From Clostridia bacterium (GTDB lineage: Bacteria; Bacillota; DSM-12270; Thermacetogeniales; Thermacetogeniaceae), in contig CADDZD010000012.1 of NCBI GenBank assembly GCA_902812385.1, positions 1-49,130 of the forward strand: 49,130 nucleotides of DNA. Direction: 5' to 3'. How positions within the stretch are numbered: the stretch's first letter is position 1; each line of letters starts with the position of its first letter. The position numbers and the translations under genes are program-made. This document shows positions 7,783 through 17,212 of the stretch, in pieces. A model generated the notes under the pieces. That model was not told where the DNA came from. It saw only the letters and a program-made list of their open reading frames with translations, and ran no database searches.

Positions 7783-8751
7783 ATGGCCTACCGGGAAATA
7801 TTAAAGGAAATTAAAACTGAATTGGATTACGTTGAGAACGAACTAAAAAAATATTCCTACAGTTCGGATACCATTTTAGGAGAGTCATCCGGACACCTGC
7901 TTGGGGCCGGTGGGAAAAGATTGCGGCCGGCCTTCGTGATCCTTGCGGCCAAGTTTTTTAATTATTATATGGAGCGGATTGCTCCCCTTGCTGTGGCTAT
8001 CGAATTGATTCACATGGCTTCTCTCGTGCATGATGATGTTATTGACGGTTCACCGACGCGGCGAGGAATTCCGACCGTAAGCGCCAAATGGGGGGATGCT
8101 ATCGCCCTGTTTACCGGTGATTATCTTTTAGCCCAGGCCCTGATTATTGTTGCCCGGCACACCAATGAAGAGATTGCTCGTCTTCTGGCAAAGGTCAGCC
8201 TGCAGATGTGCGAAGGTGAAATTGAGCAAATTGAGACTGCCGGGAAAATAGACCAGGGACTGCGCATCTACCTGAGAAGGATTAAACGAAAGACCGCCCT
8301 GCTGTTCTCAACCTGCTGTTTTACAGGGGCACTGGCCGGTGAAGCCCCCTCCGGCCTGGCAAGGTGTTTAAAGAGATACGGTTATTATGTGGGGATGGCC
8401 TTTCAGATTACGGACGATGTGCTGGATTTTGAGGGAAGTGAAAAAGTTTTTGGAAAGCCGGTTGGCAGCGATCTGCGGCAGGGGATTATCACCCTCCCGG
8501 TGTATTACACCCTGAGAAACCGGGAAACAGGGTGCCGCTTGGCAAATATCCTTGCGAAGGAGGAGAAGCAGGAATCTGACTGGGAAGAGGCCATGGCACT
8601 GGTCAGGAGATCTGGCTCCCTTAATTTAGCAAGGAATTGCAGCATTAGATACCTTGAAAAGGCCAGGAGGGAACTGCTGGCGCTCCCGGATCTCCCACCC
8701 CGGAGAGTGCTGGCCGCCATAACTGATTTTGTCATAAAACGGGATTTTTAA
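7783..8751 (+). CDS. Catalytic polyprenyl diphosphate synthase (HepT-type)
   Basis: This protein of about 322 residues is a trans-isoprenyl diphosphate synthase with both catalytic aspartate-rich motifs, HDDVIDG (first, followed by SPTRRG) and ITDDVLDFEG (second). The GGKRLRP motif near the N-terminus binds isopentenyl diphosphate. It elongates allylic diphosphates to make the side chain of menaquinone. The frame is open from a TTG at 7762, but ATG 7783 fits better because GATGAGGG lies just upstream and homologues begin near MAYREILKEI. Its context with a HepS-like subunit suggests the two-component heptaprenyl type. A stand-alone octaprenyl synthase is the alternative. Confidence 0.88.
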   Translation: MAYREILKEIKTELDYVENELKKYSYSSDTILGESSGHLLGAGGKRLRPAFVILAAKFFNYYMERIAPLAVAIELIHMASLVHDDVIDGSPTRRGIPTVSAKWGDAIALFTGDYLLAQALIIVARHTNEEIARLLAKVSLQMCEGEIEQIETAGKIDQGLRIYLRRIKRKTALLFSTCCFTGALAGEAPSGLARCLKRYGYYVGMAFQITDDVLDFEGSEKVFGKPVGSDLRQGIITLPVYYTLRNRETGCRLANILAKEEKQESDWEEAMALVRRSGSLNLARNCSIRYLEKARRELLALPDLPPRRVLAAITDFVIKRDF

Positions 8752-8769
8752 GTTATTTGGGGGGATAAC

Positions 8770-9537
8770 ATGTCTGAACATGATCATGATCAAATAAATG
8801 GTGCAACTATGCCATTGCTAAAGCACCTTGAAGAACTCAGGAAAGTCATTATCATCTCCCTGATTGCGATTGGCGTTGCCAGTATCGCAGCGTTTTATTT
8901 TGTCAACCAGATATTAGCCATTATTATGAAACCTCTAACCCAGCAAGGCCTGAAACCTGTGGTTCTTACAATGACAGAAGGGATCTTTACGAAATTTCAA
9001 ATCGCTTTAATCGCCGGAATCGTGCTGGCTTCTCCCGTTTTACTCTGGCAGATCTGGCGTTTTATCGTCCCTGCTCTTTATCCCCACGAGAGAAGATATG
9101 TGATCAGGTTGGTCCCGATTTCCATATTCCTTTTTGCCGGCGGGATTGTTTTTGCCTATTATACGATTTTTCCCCTGGCAGTTTTCGTCTTGCTGAAACT
9201 GGCAGGCGAATTTAACCCGATGCTTACAATAGGCAAGTATCTTTCCTTCACCCTTTCTTTTCTTATTCCTTTTGGGCTGATTTTCGAGTTTCCCCTGGTT
9301 ATTTACTTTCTCACTAAGATCGGTGTGATTACACCTCAATGGTTGATTAAGAACCGCAAATACTCAATTGTAGCCACATTTGTTATCGCCGCAATCTTAA
9401 CGCCCGGTCCTGATCCCCTGTCTCAATCCATTATGGCTGCTCCTATGCTGATTTTGTACGAGGCCGGGATCATCGTGGCCAAACTGGTTTACAGGAAGAA
9501 AGAGGCGAGCGCTCTTGAGCTTGCCGAAGAAACCTAG
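8770..9537 (+). CDS. tatC: Sec-independent protein translocase TatC
   Basis: This 255-residue protein has six predicted membrane spans and the TatC signatures: an N-terminal LLKHLEELRKVIII and the FEFPLVIYFLTKIG segment, in which the conserved Glu/Phe lie near the fourth span. TatC recognises twin-arginine signal peptides and, with TatA, exports folded cofactor-loaded proteins. It starts 18 bases after the prenyl synthase gene and ends at a terminator. The formate dehydrogenase that follows carries a twin-arginine signal, so it is a likely client. No tatA gene is visible in the window. Confidence 0.95.
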   Translation: MSEHDHDQINGATMPLLKHLEELRKVIIISLIAIGVASIAAFYFVNQILAIIMKPLTQQGLKPVVLTMTEGIFTKFQIALIAGIVLASPVLLWQIWRFIVPALYPHERRYVIRLVPISIFLFAGGIVFAYYTIFPLAVFVLLKLAGEFNPMLTIGKYLSFTLSFLIPFGLIFEFPLVIYFLTKIGVITPQWLIKNRKYSIVATFVIAAILTPGPDPLSQSIMAAPMLILYEAGIIVAKLVYRKKEASALELAEET

Positions 9538-9585
9538 GATCTAAGCAAGTCATTCAAAATTAGCTTAATTTCCTCAATTATTCAA

Positions 9586-9611
9586 AGTTCCTTTGTAGAA
9601 GGGGCTTTTTT
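9586..9611 (+). terminator. Terminator after tatC
   Basis: AGTTCCTT (9586-9593) pairs with AAGGGGCT (9599-9606) through two G-U pairs, followed by a T run to 9611. It separates the quinone/tatC operon from the formate dehydrogenase genes. Confidence 0.65.
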
Positions 9612-9764
9612 CGTTTATTCAAGCAGGAATTTATTACAGAATAGAGAATAAATTAAAGGGGCTGGGCTTGTGATAAAAATTGTCTAGGGGAGGTGAAACC
9701 TAACAAAGTTTAAAAGGATGTTAACCCATCAAAAAAATCTAATAAAAAAGGAGTGAGGTTTTAG

Positions 9765-12700
9765 GTGAGAATCACCAGGCGCGAATTTCTTAAAATTTCT
9801 AGCGCCGCAATTGCCACCTTGCCGGTTCTTGGTTTCGACCTCACACCTGCAATGGCCCAAATAGGGGAATTCCGGATAAAAAACGTTAAACCGGTTCCCA
9901 CCATTTGTCCCTATTGTGGGTGTGGCTGTGGTTTGGTCGTATACGCAGCAGACGGAAAGGTGATCGCCACCGAGGGGGACCCCGATCATCCAATTAACCA
10001 AGGTTCAACATGTGCTAAGGGGGCAGCGCTTTATCAGATTTACGATAACCCGCGGCGGATGCGTAAACCCCTTTATCGAGCACCATACAGTAATCATTGG
10101 GAAGAAAAAGATTGGGATTGGGTATTAGACAGAATCGTTGAAAGGATCAAGGCAACAAGGGATAAGAATTTTATCACGAAAGAAACCGTTAAGGTAAAAG
10201 ATGAGAAAACCGGTGTTGAGAGGGACGTTGAAATTAATGTCAACAGGACCGAAGCAATAGCGACTCTGGGCGGAGCCGCTCTGGACAATGAGGAATGTTA
10301 CCTTTATACGAAGCTGGCGCGCAGCCTGGGCGTGGTTTACGTTGAGCACCAGGCCCGTTTGTGACACGGTTCCACGGTCACCGGTCTGGGACCAACATTT
10401 GGTAGAGGCGCAATGACAAACCACTGGGTTGATTTGCGGAACACGGATTGTGCTCTGATCATAGGCAGCAACGCTGCTGAAAACCATCCGATGTCATTTA
10501 AATGGTTGACAGAAGCACGGGAAAAACGGGGGGCCAAAATAATCAGCGTCGATCCGCGTTTTACCCGGACGTCGGCAAGAGCGGATATCTATGCACCAAT
10601 GCGTTCGGGAACAGACGTGGCATTCATCGGCGGTTTGATCAATTACGTCATCCAGAATAATCTTTATTTTCATGATTACGTGGTCAATTATACAAATGCC
10701 GCTTATATAATTGACGACGGTTACGAGTTCAAGGACGGTCTGTTCAGTGGTTACGATCCCGAGCAGCGCATGTATGACCAGAAGACGTGGGCTTACAAGA
10801 CCGATCCGGCTGACCCGGATAAAAAGCCTTTGAAGGATCCGACCCTGCAGAATCCGCGCTGCGTTTTCCAACTGCTCAAGAAACACTTTGAGCGCTATGA
10901 TGTAGACACAGTTTGCAAAATCACAGGTACTCCCAAGGACGTTTACTTGAAGGTGGCGGAGACTTTTGCCGCTACTGGAAAACCCGACAAGTCAGGCACC
11001 ATCTGCTACGCCATGGGTACCTGCCAGCACTCTAATGCTTCCCAGAACATCAGGGCTTACTCCATCCTGCAGCTTTTGTTAGGCAATATGGGGATACCCG
11101 GTGGTGGCATCAACGCCCTGCGCGGAGAGTCCAATGTCCAGGGATCCACTGATATGGGCCTGCTCTCGCATCTTCTCACGGCATACTTGAATGCCCCGAC
11201 GAACGATGCGGCCTACAAGGACCTGGCAGGTTACATTAAAAAAGAGACTCCGAAATGGGGCTTTAAGACCAATACGCCCAAGTGGATTATCAGCATGCTG
11301 AAGGCATGGTATGGTGACGCAGCCACCAAGGAAAACGATTACTGCTACCAGTACCTGCCCAAGCGGGACGCCAAACGCAACTTTACCCATATCGGCCTGT
11401 TTGAAGCCATGTATGAAGGCAAGATTAAGGGCGCCCTGATCTTTGGAGCGAACCCTGTGGTAGGCGGTCCCAACGCCAACAAGGAAGCCAAGGCCCTGGA
11501 GAACCTGGACTGGATGGTTGCGGTGGACCTGTGGGAGACGGAAACCTCCACCTTCTGGTCGAGGGAAGCAGGCGCAGATCCTTCGAAAATCAAGACAGAG
11601 GTCTTCTTCCTGCCTGCATGTTCATCCTACGAGAAACAGGGTACTGTCAGCAACAGCGGACGCTGGATCCAGTTCCGCTGGAAGGCTGTGGATCCGCTCG
11701 GGGAATCCCGCAGCGATCTGGAAATCCTGTATGAATTAGGGAAGCGAATCAAGGAAGCCTATGCCGGGAGCACGGATCCGAAGGATAAACCGCTCCTGGA
11801 CATGACCTGGGATTACCCCGAGGAAGAAGAAAAGCTGCTGGATGAGGTACAGCGGGAGATCAATGGCTATGATTTAACCACAAAGAAGCTGCTGCCTAAG
11901 TTCGCGGATCTCAAGGACGACGGCACGACTTCCTGTGGGGTCTGGATCTACTGCGGCATGTACACCGAAGAAGGGAACAAGACCCAGAAGCGGGACAACA
12001 AGGATACCACCGGAATTGGACAGTATCCCAATTGGGCGTTTGCCTGGCCGGTAAACCGGAGGATTATTTACAACCGCTGCTCTGCTGATCTCTCCGGAAA
12101 CCCCTGGTCAGAAGCGAAGAAGGTTATCTGGTGGGATCCGACCAAAGGAGACCCGGCCAAAGGAGAGAAGGGCAAGTGGGTCGGCCTTGACGTGCCAGAC
12201 TTTATAGCAACGGTTGCACCTTCTGATCCCGATGGATCAAAGCCCTTTATCATGCATCCGGATGGCGTTGGCGGACTCTTCGCGAAAATGGCCGACGGGC
12301 CCTTCCCCGAGCACTACGAGCCTTGGGAGTCACCGGTACAGAACATCCTCTCCTCCATACAGTTTGACCCAGCGGCAAAGATCTGGCAGTCGCCGATGAA
12401 CGAACAGGGTACACCGGACAAGTACCCGATTATCGGGACAACCTACAGGGTTGTGGAGCACTGGCAGGCAGGCGCCATGACCCGCAACTTGCCGTGGCTG
12501 GCGGAACTCATGCCCAATGTGTTTGTGGAGATGAGCGAAGAACTGGCGAAAGAAAAGGGGATTCAGAACGGTGATCTAGTTACTGTAGAATCAGCGCGGG
12601 GCAAGGTGACCGCAGTGGCCTGTGTAACCAGGCGGTTTAAACCGTTCAATATCAACGGGAAGATTGTTCACGAGATTGGCATCCTTTGGCATTATGGTTA

Positions 12701-12818
12701 CAAAGGCGTGGCTGTTGGCGATCCTGCCAACCGTCTAACACCCCATATCGGTGATGCGAACTCCAACACACCAGAATATAAAGCCTGGCTATGCGATGTC
12801 TTCAAGGGGGTGAAGTAA
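9765..12818 (+). CDS. fdhA: Formate dehydrogenase catalytic subunit, selenocysteine-containing, Tat-exported
   Basis: The two frames 9765-10364 and 10413-12818 are one gene of 1018 codons. The TGA at 10362-10364 (codon 200) is in phase and sits exactly where FDH has selenocysteine: VEHQARL-U-HGSTVTGLGPTFGRGAM. The N-terminus RITRREFLK is a twin-arginine signal, so the enzyme is exported. CPYCGCGCGLVVY with a later Cys in GSTCAKGA binds the [4Fe-4S] cluster. The rest is the molybdopterin/tungstopterin oxidoreductase fold, ending in a molydopterin-dinucleotide-binding domain. The start is GTG, after AAGGAGTGAGG. It oxidises formate (or reduces CO2) and passes electrons to the next subunit. The organisation matches membrane FdnGHI-type enzymes. 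Selenocysteine genes (selA, selB, selC) are not in the window. Confidence 0.95.
10362..10393 (+). promoter_or_regulatory. UGA selenocysteine codon with SECIS-like hairpin
   Basis: Directly after the TGA (10362-10364), GGTTCC (10368-10373) pairs with GGGACC (10388-10393), extended by A10374-T10387. The loop ends in GGTCT, the same apical motif as in the Escherichia coli fdhF SECIS element, which SelB recognises. Position and spacing fit a bacterial SECIS. I did the pairing by eye. Confidence 0.75.
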
Positions 12819-13610
12819 TTGGCAAAAGGGTACCTTGTTGATACCACAAAGTGCATCGGCTGCCGCGGGTGCGTTGTTGCCTGCAAGAACTGGAATCAAC
12901 TCCCGGCTGAGCCCACCGGGTTCAAGGGAACGTACCAGACTGTGGCCGACTTTTCAGGGAACACCTTTACGTACATCGGCTTCAACGAATATGAAGAGAA
13001 CGGGCAATTAAAATGGTATTTCATGAAGCGCCAGTGCATGCACTGCCTGGACCCGGCCTGCATGAAGGTATGCCCCCAGAAGGCCATCAGCATAGTTGAC
13101 GGAGCAGTTGTCAGAGACTACGGTAAATGCGCCGGGTGCCAGTACTGCGCATCGGCCTGCCCCTTCCATGTGCCGAAGTACAATACCAAAATCAACAAAG
13201 AAACCAAATGCTCTATGTGTGCAGAACGTGTTGCCGAAGGCATGCTTCCTGCCTGTGTGAAGGCCTGTGTAACCGGAGCACTGCAGTTTGGTGAAAGAGA
13301 CGAGCTTCTTGCGAGTGCAAGGGAAAGGGTCAACGCTCTTAAAGCCGAGTATCCCAATGCACGTGTTTATGGAGAAAAGGAGGCGGGCGGGACGAACGTC
13401 CTTTATGTGTTGGCGGATGTTCCCAGCAAGTATGGTCTGCCCGAGAATCCTCAGGTTTCTGCACTGACAACCGCCTGGCAGAATTACGTTAAACCTTACG
13501 GGCCATGGCTCATTGCCCTAACAGCAGCGGGGTCTATATTGAGTTTCTTCTCCACCAGGCTGCTGAAGGTCGGCCAGAGGGCCCATGAGGAGGAAAGCTT
13601 ACATGGTTAA
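12819..13610 (+). CDS. fdhB: Formate dehydrogenase iron-sulfur (beta) subunit
   Basis: This 263-residue protein has four ferredoxin-type cysteine groups: CIGCRGCVVACKNWN, CMHCLDPACMKVCPQ, CAGCQYCASACPF and CSMCAERV...CVKAC. That is the FdnH/DmsB pattern for four [4Fe-4S] clusters. A C-terminal hydrophobic stretch (WLIALTAAGSILSFF) is the membrane anchor expected of FdnH-type beta subunits. It carries electrons from the exported catalytic subunit to the membrane cytochrome b. It starts at a TTG immediately after the fdhA stop, with GGGGGTGAAG upstream. It overlaps the next gene by eight bases. Confidence 0.93.
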   Translation: MAKGYLVDTTKCIGCRGCVVACKNWNQLPAEPTGFKGTYQTVADFSGNTFTYIGFNEYEENGQLKWYFMKRQCMHCLDPACMKVCPQKAISIVDGAVVRDYGKCAGCQYCASACPFHVPKYNTKINKETKCSMCAERVAEGMLPACVKACVTGALQFGERDELLASARERVNALKAEYPNARVYGEKEAGGTNVLYVLADVPSKYGLPENPQVSALTTAWQNYVKPYGPWLIALTAAGSILSFFSTRLLKVGQRAHEEESLHG

Positions 13611-14259
13611 AAGCGAAGAGAGAATCCTGAAGTGTAGCGGTGGGGCCCGGTTTGTGCACTGGTCCCATACCATTTGCTGGTTTGTGATGCTGTTTTCCGG
13701 ACTGGTTCTGTTCAGCGGCTGGTTTAAGTGGCTTGCTCCCGTGTTTGGTGGGGCAGATGGCGCCGACTTCATCCACAAGCTCTTTGCCATATTTTTCATA
13801 GCAATTCCTCTTATCGGGCTGTTTGTGAAGCCGCGCAGTTTCATTGAATGGATGAAGATGGCCTTCCGCTGGGGGAAAGATGAGTTCATGTTTATGATGA
13901 AGTTCCCGCTTGATTTCATTGGTTTCAAAGTAGATATGCCCCCTCAGGAAAGGATCAATGCCGGTCAGAAGATCAATTCTATACTGTTCCCGCTTTTGGG
14001 CTTCTTCCTTGCGTTGAGTGGGACCATCATGTGGTTTGCCGATAACTTCCCGGTCTGGCTGGTCCAGCTTGCTTACATTGTCCATGACTGCTGCTGGATC
14101 ATCGGGACTGCCCAGGTCTGCTTCCATGCCTACCTTGGATCGCTGCACCCGGGTTCCGGTGAATCCTTCTGGGCAATGTTTGGTGACGGTAAGGTAAGGG
14201 CCAGCTGGGCAAAGCATCACCACACCAAATGGTATGAGGAAGTCGTGGGGAGAGAGTAA
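13603..14259 (+). CDS. fdhC: Formate dehydrogenase cytochrome b (gamma) subunit
   Basis: This 218-residue protein has four predicted membrane spans and the FdnI-type cytochrome b556 layout. Candidate heme ligands are in RFVHWSHTICWF (first span), FIHKLFAIFF (second) and HDCCWIIGTAQVCFHAYLG (fourth). The C-terminus AKHHHTKWYEE is typical of the family. It should carry two b hemes and reduce menaquinone. ATG 13603 is preferred over 13585 because GAGGAGG lies 8 bases before it. It needs heme, and heme biosynthesis genes follow shortly downstream. A strong terminator follows. Confidence 0.92.
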   Translation: MVKSEERILKCSGGARFVHWSHTICWFVMLFSGLVLFSGWFKWLAPVFGGADGADFIHKLFAIFFIAIPLIGLFVKPRSFIEWMKMAFRWGKDEFMFMMKFPLDFIGFKVDMPPQERINAGQKINSILFPLLGFFLALSGTIMWFADNFPVWLVQLAYIVHDCCWIIGTAQVCFHAYLGSLHPGSGESFWAMFGDGKVRASWAKHHHTKWYEEVVGRE

Positions 14260-14274
14260 TTGTTAACTTTATAT

Positions 14275-14303
14275 AGAGGGGGTTTTATCATACCCCCTCT
14301 TTT
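14275..14303 (+). terminator. Terminator after the formate dehydrogenase genes
   Basis: AGAGGGGG (14275-14282) pairs with CCCCCTCT (14293-14300), followed by TTT. fdhE begins 60 bases on, so some readthrough or a separate promoter would be needed for fdhE. Confidence 0.75.
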
Positions 14304-14362
14304 ATCTCTTTGCATCAATTTGCTAGTTGTTACTATTAAAAGGCAACGAGGAGGAGCAGGCT

Positions 14363-15175
14363 TTGACAGAGATAAACAGGGTGATTGAGAATGCTGTTAA
14401 ATTGTTCACCGAATTGATAGCTGTCCAGAAGCAATACGCTGGAAAGATTAAGGTTCCCCAGCTCTCTTTTTCGGAAGATGAAATCACCCGCCATAACGAG
14501 GCGGGCGAGGTTTTTTTAAATTTACGCTTGCCATTTTATGATGCCGCGCTGTGCTCTGAGTTAAGAGAGGAAATTTGCCGTGTTATAAAGAAACACAGAC
14601 CAGAGATGGCATTTCGCATCGAAGAAATTAATTCATATCTTTCCGAAAACCCCGGCATCTTTGAAGAATTTCTCCTTAAAGACCGGAATCTGCCCCTGAA
14701 AGATGGGGTTCCCAATAATGATCAAGAACTTCTCGGTTTTGTGGTTTATCAGACGATGCGCCCGTTATTACATAAATATGCCGCCGCAATTCAGCCTTGC
14801 TTAAAACCTGAAGAATGGCTGCGGGATTACTGCCCCGTTTGCGGCGAAAAGGCCAATTTCTCTTATTTGCGCAAGGAGGATGGCAAACGGGTTTTGGTTT
14901 GCCCCATGTGCGGTACTGAGTGGCTTTACCGGTACCTCGCCTGTTCCTGGTGCGGCAACTATAATCATAAAAGCATCAAGTACTTTGAGGTTGCAGAGTT
15001 CCCGGCTTACGAGGTCTATCTCTGCGAAAGCTGTCATGGGTACCTGAAAACCTTCAACGGGAAAAAAGGGATTGAACACGAGGATTGGCTGCTTGAAGAT
15101 ATAAAAACCTTAACACTGGATATGCTTGCTTTAAAAGAAGGATATACCAGAACGGGTCAGAAATTACTGCAGTAG
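14363..15175 (+). CDS. fdhE: Formate dehydrogenase accessory protein FdhE
   Basis: This protein of about 270 residues belongs to the FdhE family. FdhE is required for active exported formate dehydrogenases and binds the catalytic subunit before export. The C-terminal half holds a rubredoxin-like set of cysteine pairs: CPVCGEKA, CPMCGTEW, CSWCGNYN and CESCHGYL. The frame is open from a TTG at 14327, but TTG 14363 is better placed because GAGGAGGAG ends 6 bases before it. It follows the three FDH structural genes directly, which is its usual place. Confidence 0.9.
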   Translation: MTEINRVIENAVKLFTELIAVQKQYAGKIKVPQLSFSEDEITRHNEAGEVFLNLRLPFYDAALCSELREEICRVIKKHRPEMAFRIEEINSYLSENPGIFEEFLLKDRNLPLKDGVPNNDQELLGFVVYQTMRPLLHKYAAAIQPCLKPEEWLRDYCPVCGEKANFSYLRKEDGKRVLVCPMCGTEWLYRYLACSWCGNYNHKSIKYFEVAEFPAYEVYLCESCHGYLKTFNGKKGIEHEDWLLEDIKTLTLDMLALKEGYTRTGQKLLQ

Positions 15176-15184
15176 TGCTATAAT
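15176..15184 (+). promoter_or_regulatory. Extended -10 promoter candidate for the heme operon
   Basis: TGCTATAAT (15176-15184) is a perfect extended -10 (TGnTATAAT) just after the fdhE stop and 36 bases before the next start. The -35 region (GTCAGA at 15156) is weak, which is usual for extended -10 promoters. Confidence 0.5.
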
Positions 15185-15219
15185 TACAGACATAACGATC
15201 GATAGAAGGGAAGCCTGCG

Positions 15220-15864
15220 ATGCCGGAGAATTTCTATCATGTTTCCCTGAAGCTCGGAGGGCAACGGTGCCTGGTGGTTGGAGGTGGAGCAGTTGCAGAG
15301 CGCAAGGTGAAGTCTTTGCTTGAGTGCGGGGCAAAAGTCACTGTTGTCAGCCCTGAATTAGTCCAAGGGTTGAGTGAACGGGTTGCTAAAGGGGAGTTAC
15401 TTCACAAAAACCGCGGGTTTGAGCCCCATGATCTGGATGGAATGCTTCTGGTGATATCCGCAACCGATGACAAGGAGTTGAATACACGGATCGCTCAATT
15501 GTGCAGGAAGCGCGGTATTCTTGTCAATGTAGTAGATAATCCGGAATTGAGTACCTTTTATGTTCCTGCTTCGGTGAGGCGCGGCCCTATATGTATAAGT
15601 GTTTCCACAGGGGGTGCAAGCCCTCTCCTGGCAAGGCGAATTCGTGAGTACCTGGAGTCTCAAATCGGTCCGGAATTCGGAGAACTTGCGGTCATCCTTG
15701 GAGGACTCAGGGAACAGATGAAGAAGAGGTTCCCCGAACAGGAGCAGCGCCAAAGGGAGTGGGAGAAACTCCTTCCCGAAAACGTGATCGAACAGCTTAA
15801 TGAGAAAAAACTGAAATCGTTCAGGAAGTTGGTGGAAGAATGTATCTGGTGGCAATCGGAGTAA
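15220..15864 (+). CDS. Precorrin-2 dehydrogenase / sirohydrochlorin ferrochelatase
   Basis: This 214-residue protein matches the Met8p/SirC-type N-terminal half of siroheme synthase. It has a Rossmann NAD site, CLVVGGGAVAERKVKSLLEC, then LVISATDDKELNTRIAQ and the FYVPASVRRGPICISVSTGG segment that carries the dehydrogenase/chelatase site. It oxidises precorrin-2 to sirohydrochlorin and may insert iron to make siroheme. Siroheme is the substrate of the Ahb pathway whose genes follow, so this protein feeds that route. The stop overlaps the hemA start by 25 bases. No methyltransferase (CobA) domain is attached. Confidence 0.9.
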   Translation: MPENFYHVSLKLGGQRCLVVGGGAVAERKVKSLLECGAKVTVVSPELVQGLSERVAKGELLHKNRGFEPHDLDGMLLVISATDDKELNTRIAQLCRKRGILVNVVDNPELSTFYVPASVRRGPICISVSTGGASPLLARRIREYLESQIGPEFGELAVILGGLREQMKKRFPEQEQRQREWEKLLPENVIEQLNEKKLKSFRKLVEECIWWQSE

Positions 15865-17198
15865 ATCACCGAACAGCTCCGGTGGAAGTGAGGGAGAAGC
15901 TTGCTTTTGGTAAAGCAGGTCTATCCACAGCAGCGCTCGAAATGAGGCAACTGCCGACTGTCCGCGGTCTGGTGGTCTTATCAACATGTAACCGGACGGA
16001 AATTTACGCTGCCGTTACCGAATTAGACAAAGGACTGGCTGCAATAAGAAAGTATCTCTGCGAGAGGGCTAAACTGGAGGAACAGGAGGCATCCCGCTAC
16101 TTTCAAAGCTGGACCTGCTACGAGGCTATCAACCATCTCTTCCGGGTGGCGGCAGGGCTTGATTCCATGGTGCTCGGGGAGACTGAAATTCTCGGCCAGG
16201 TGCGTGACGCTTACGAGACGGCCTGTCAACTGAAAACGGGTAACGGTGTCATCAACACTCTTTTCCAGGAAGCTATCAAGGTGGGCAAGCGTGTCAGGAC
16301 CCTGACCGGAATCGATCAGCACCCGGTGTCCGTCAGCTATACCGCCGTGGAACTGGTGAGGCAGACATTCGGCGGCCACCTGCAGGGGCGGACGGTTCTC
16401 GTCATCGGCGCCGGGGAAATGGGGGAACTGACCCTGAAACACCTGGTGGCCCGGGGAGTGAGCACCGTTTTGGTATCCAATCGATCCTTTGACAGGGCGG
16501 AAGCGCTGGCCAGGGAATATGGGGGAGAGGCGGTCCGCTACGACGAGTTCTTCGACCATCTCGACCGGGCGGATATCGTGATCAGCTGTACCTCCGCAAC
16601 CCACTTCGTGGTCAGCGCCGAAAAAGTACGACGGGCCATAGGCAAACGAATCGGAAGGCCGCTATTCTTCATTGATATTGCCGTTCCCAGAGATGTAGAA
16701 CCGGCGGTTGCAGAAATTCCCGGAGTTTACCTTTATGATATAGATGATCTTGAACGGGTTGTTTTAGAATCCATGGAGGAGCGCAAAAAAGCGGCAAGAG
16801 CTGCGGAAAAAATTATTTCTGAAGCAGTAGAAGAATTCTTGAAATGGCTCAGCACCCTGACAGTAATACCGACTATCAAAGCGTTGCGGGAGAAAGGAAA
16901 CGAAATCAAGGAAGAGGAACTGAGGCGCTGCCTGAACCGTTTGGGGAAGTGCGATCCGCGTACCGAGCAGTTGATCCGGAGCCTGGCCAACTCGATTGTC
17001 AACAAGATGTTGCATAACCCGATTACTCGTTTAAAGGATTATGCATCTAAGCATGAGGGGCACCTGTACAGCAAAGTTTTGGAGAACCTGTTCGATCTGG
17101 AGCCTGCCGGAGAAACAATAATCTGGGAGGCCGGGAAATGCATTGATACATCGGAAAAAACGGAGCGTCTGGCCCAGAGCAGCGAAAAAGTAAGGTAA
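15840..17198 (+). CDS. hemA: Glutamyl-tRNA reductase
   Basis: This 452-residue protein begins MYLVAIGVNHRTAPVEVREK and has the catalytic cysteine in VVLSTCNRTEIYA, the substrate region GLDSMVLGETEILGQV, and an NADPH-binding Rossmann domain (VLVIGAGEMGELTLKHL). A C-terminal dimerisation helix follows. It reduces glutamyl-tRNA to glutamate-1-semialdehyde, the first step of C5 tetrapyrrole synthesis; hemL in the same operon takes the next step. It overlaps the upstream gene, which suggests coupled translation. Confidence 0.96.
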   Translation: MYLVAIGVNHRTAPVEVREKLAFGKAGLSTAALEMRQLPTVRGLVVLSTCNRTEIYAAVTELDKGLAAIRKYLCERAKLEEQEASRYFQSWTCYEAINHLFRVAAGLDSMVLGETEILGQVRDAYETACQLKTGNGVINTLFQEAIKVGKRVRTLTGIDQHPVSVSYTAVELVRQTFGGHLQGRTVLVIGAGEMGELTLKHLVARGVSTVLVSNRSFDRAEALAREYGGEAVRYDEFFDHLDRADIVISCTSATHFVVSAEKVRRAIGKRIGRPLFFIDIAVPRDVEPAVAEIPGVYLYDIDDLERVVLESMEERKKAARAAEKIISEAVEEFLKWLSTLTVIPTIKALREKGNEIKEEELRRCLNRLGKCDPRTEQLIRSLANSIVNKMLHNPITRLKDYASKHEGHLYSKVLENLFDLEPAGETIIWEAGKCIDTSEKTERLAQSSEKVR

Positions 17199-17212
17199 AA
17201 GGTGAAGATCAA

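Noticed and set aside
9765-12818. Two separate genes or a nonsense-mutated pseudogene for the formate dehydrogenase
   Set aside because: The frames are in phase, the TGA sits at the FDH active-site selenocysteine position, and a SECIS-like hairpin follows directly.
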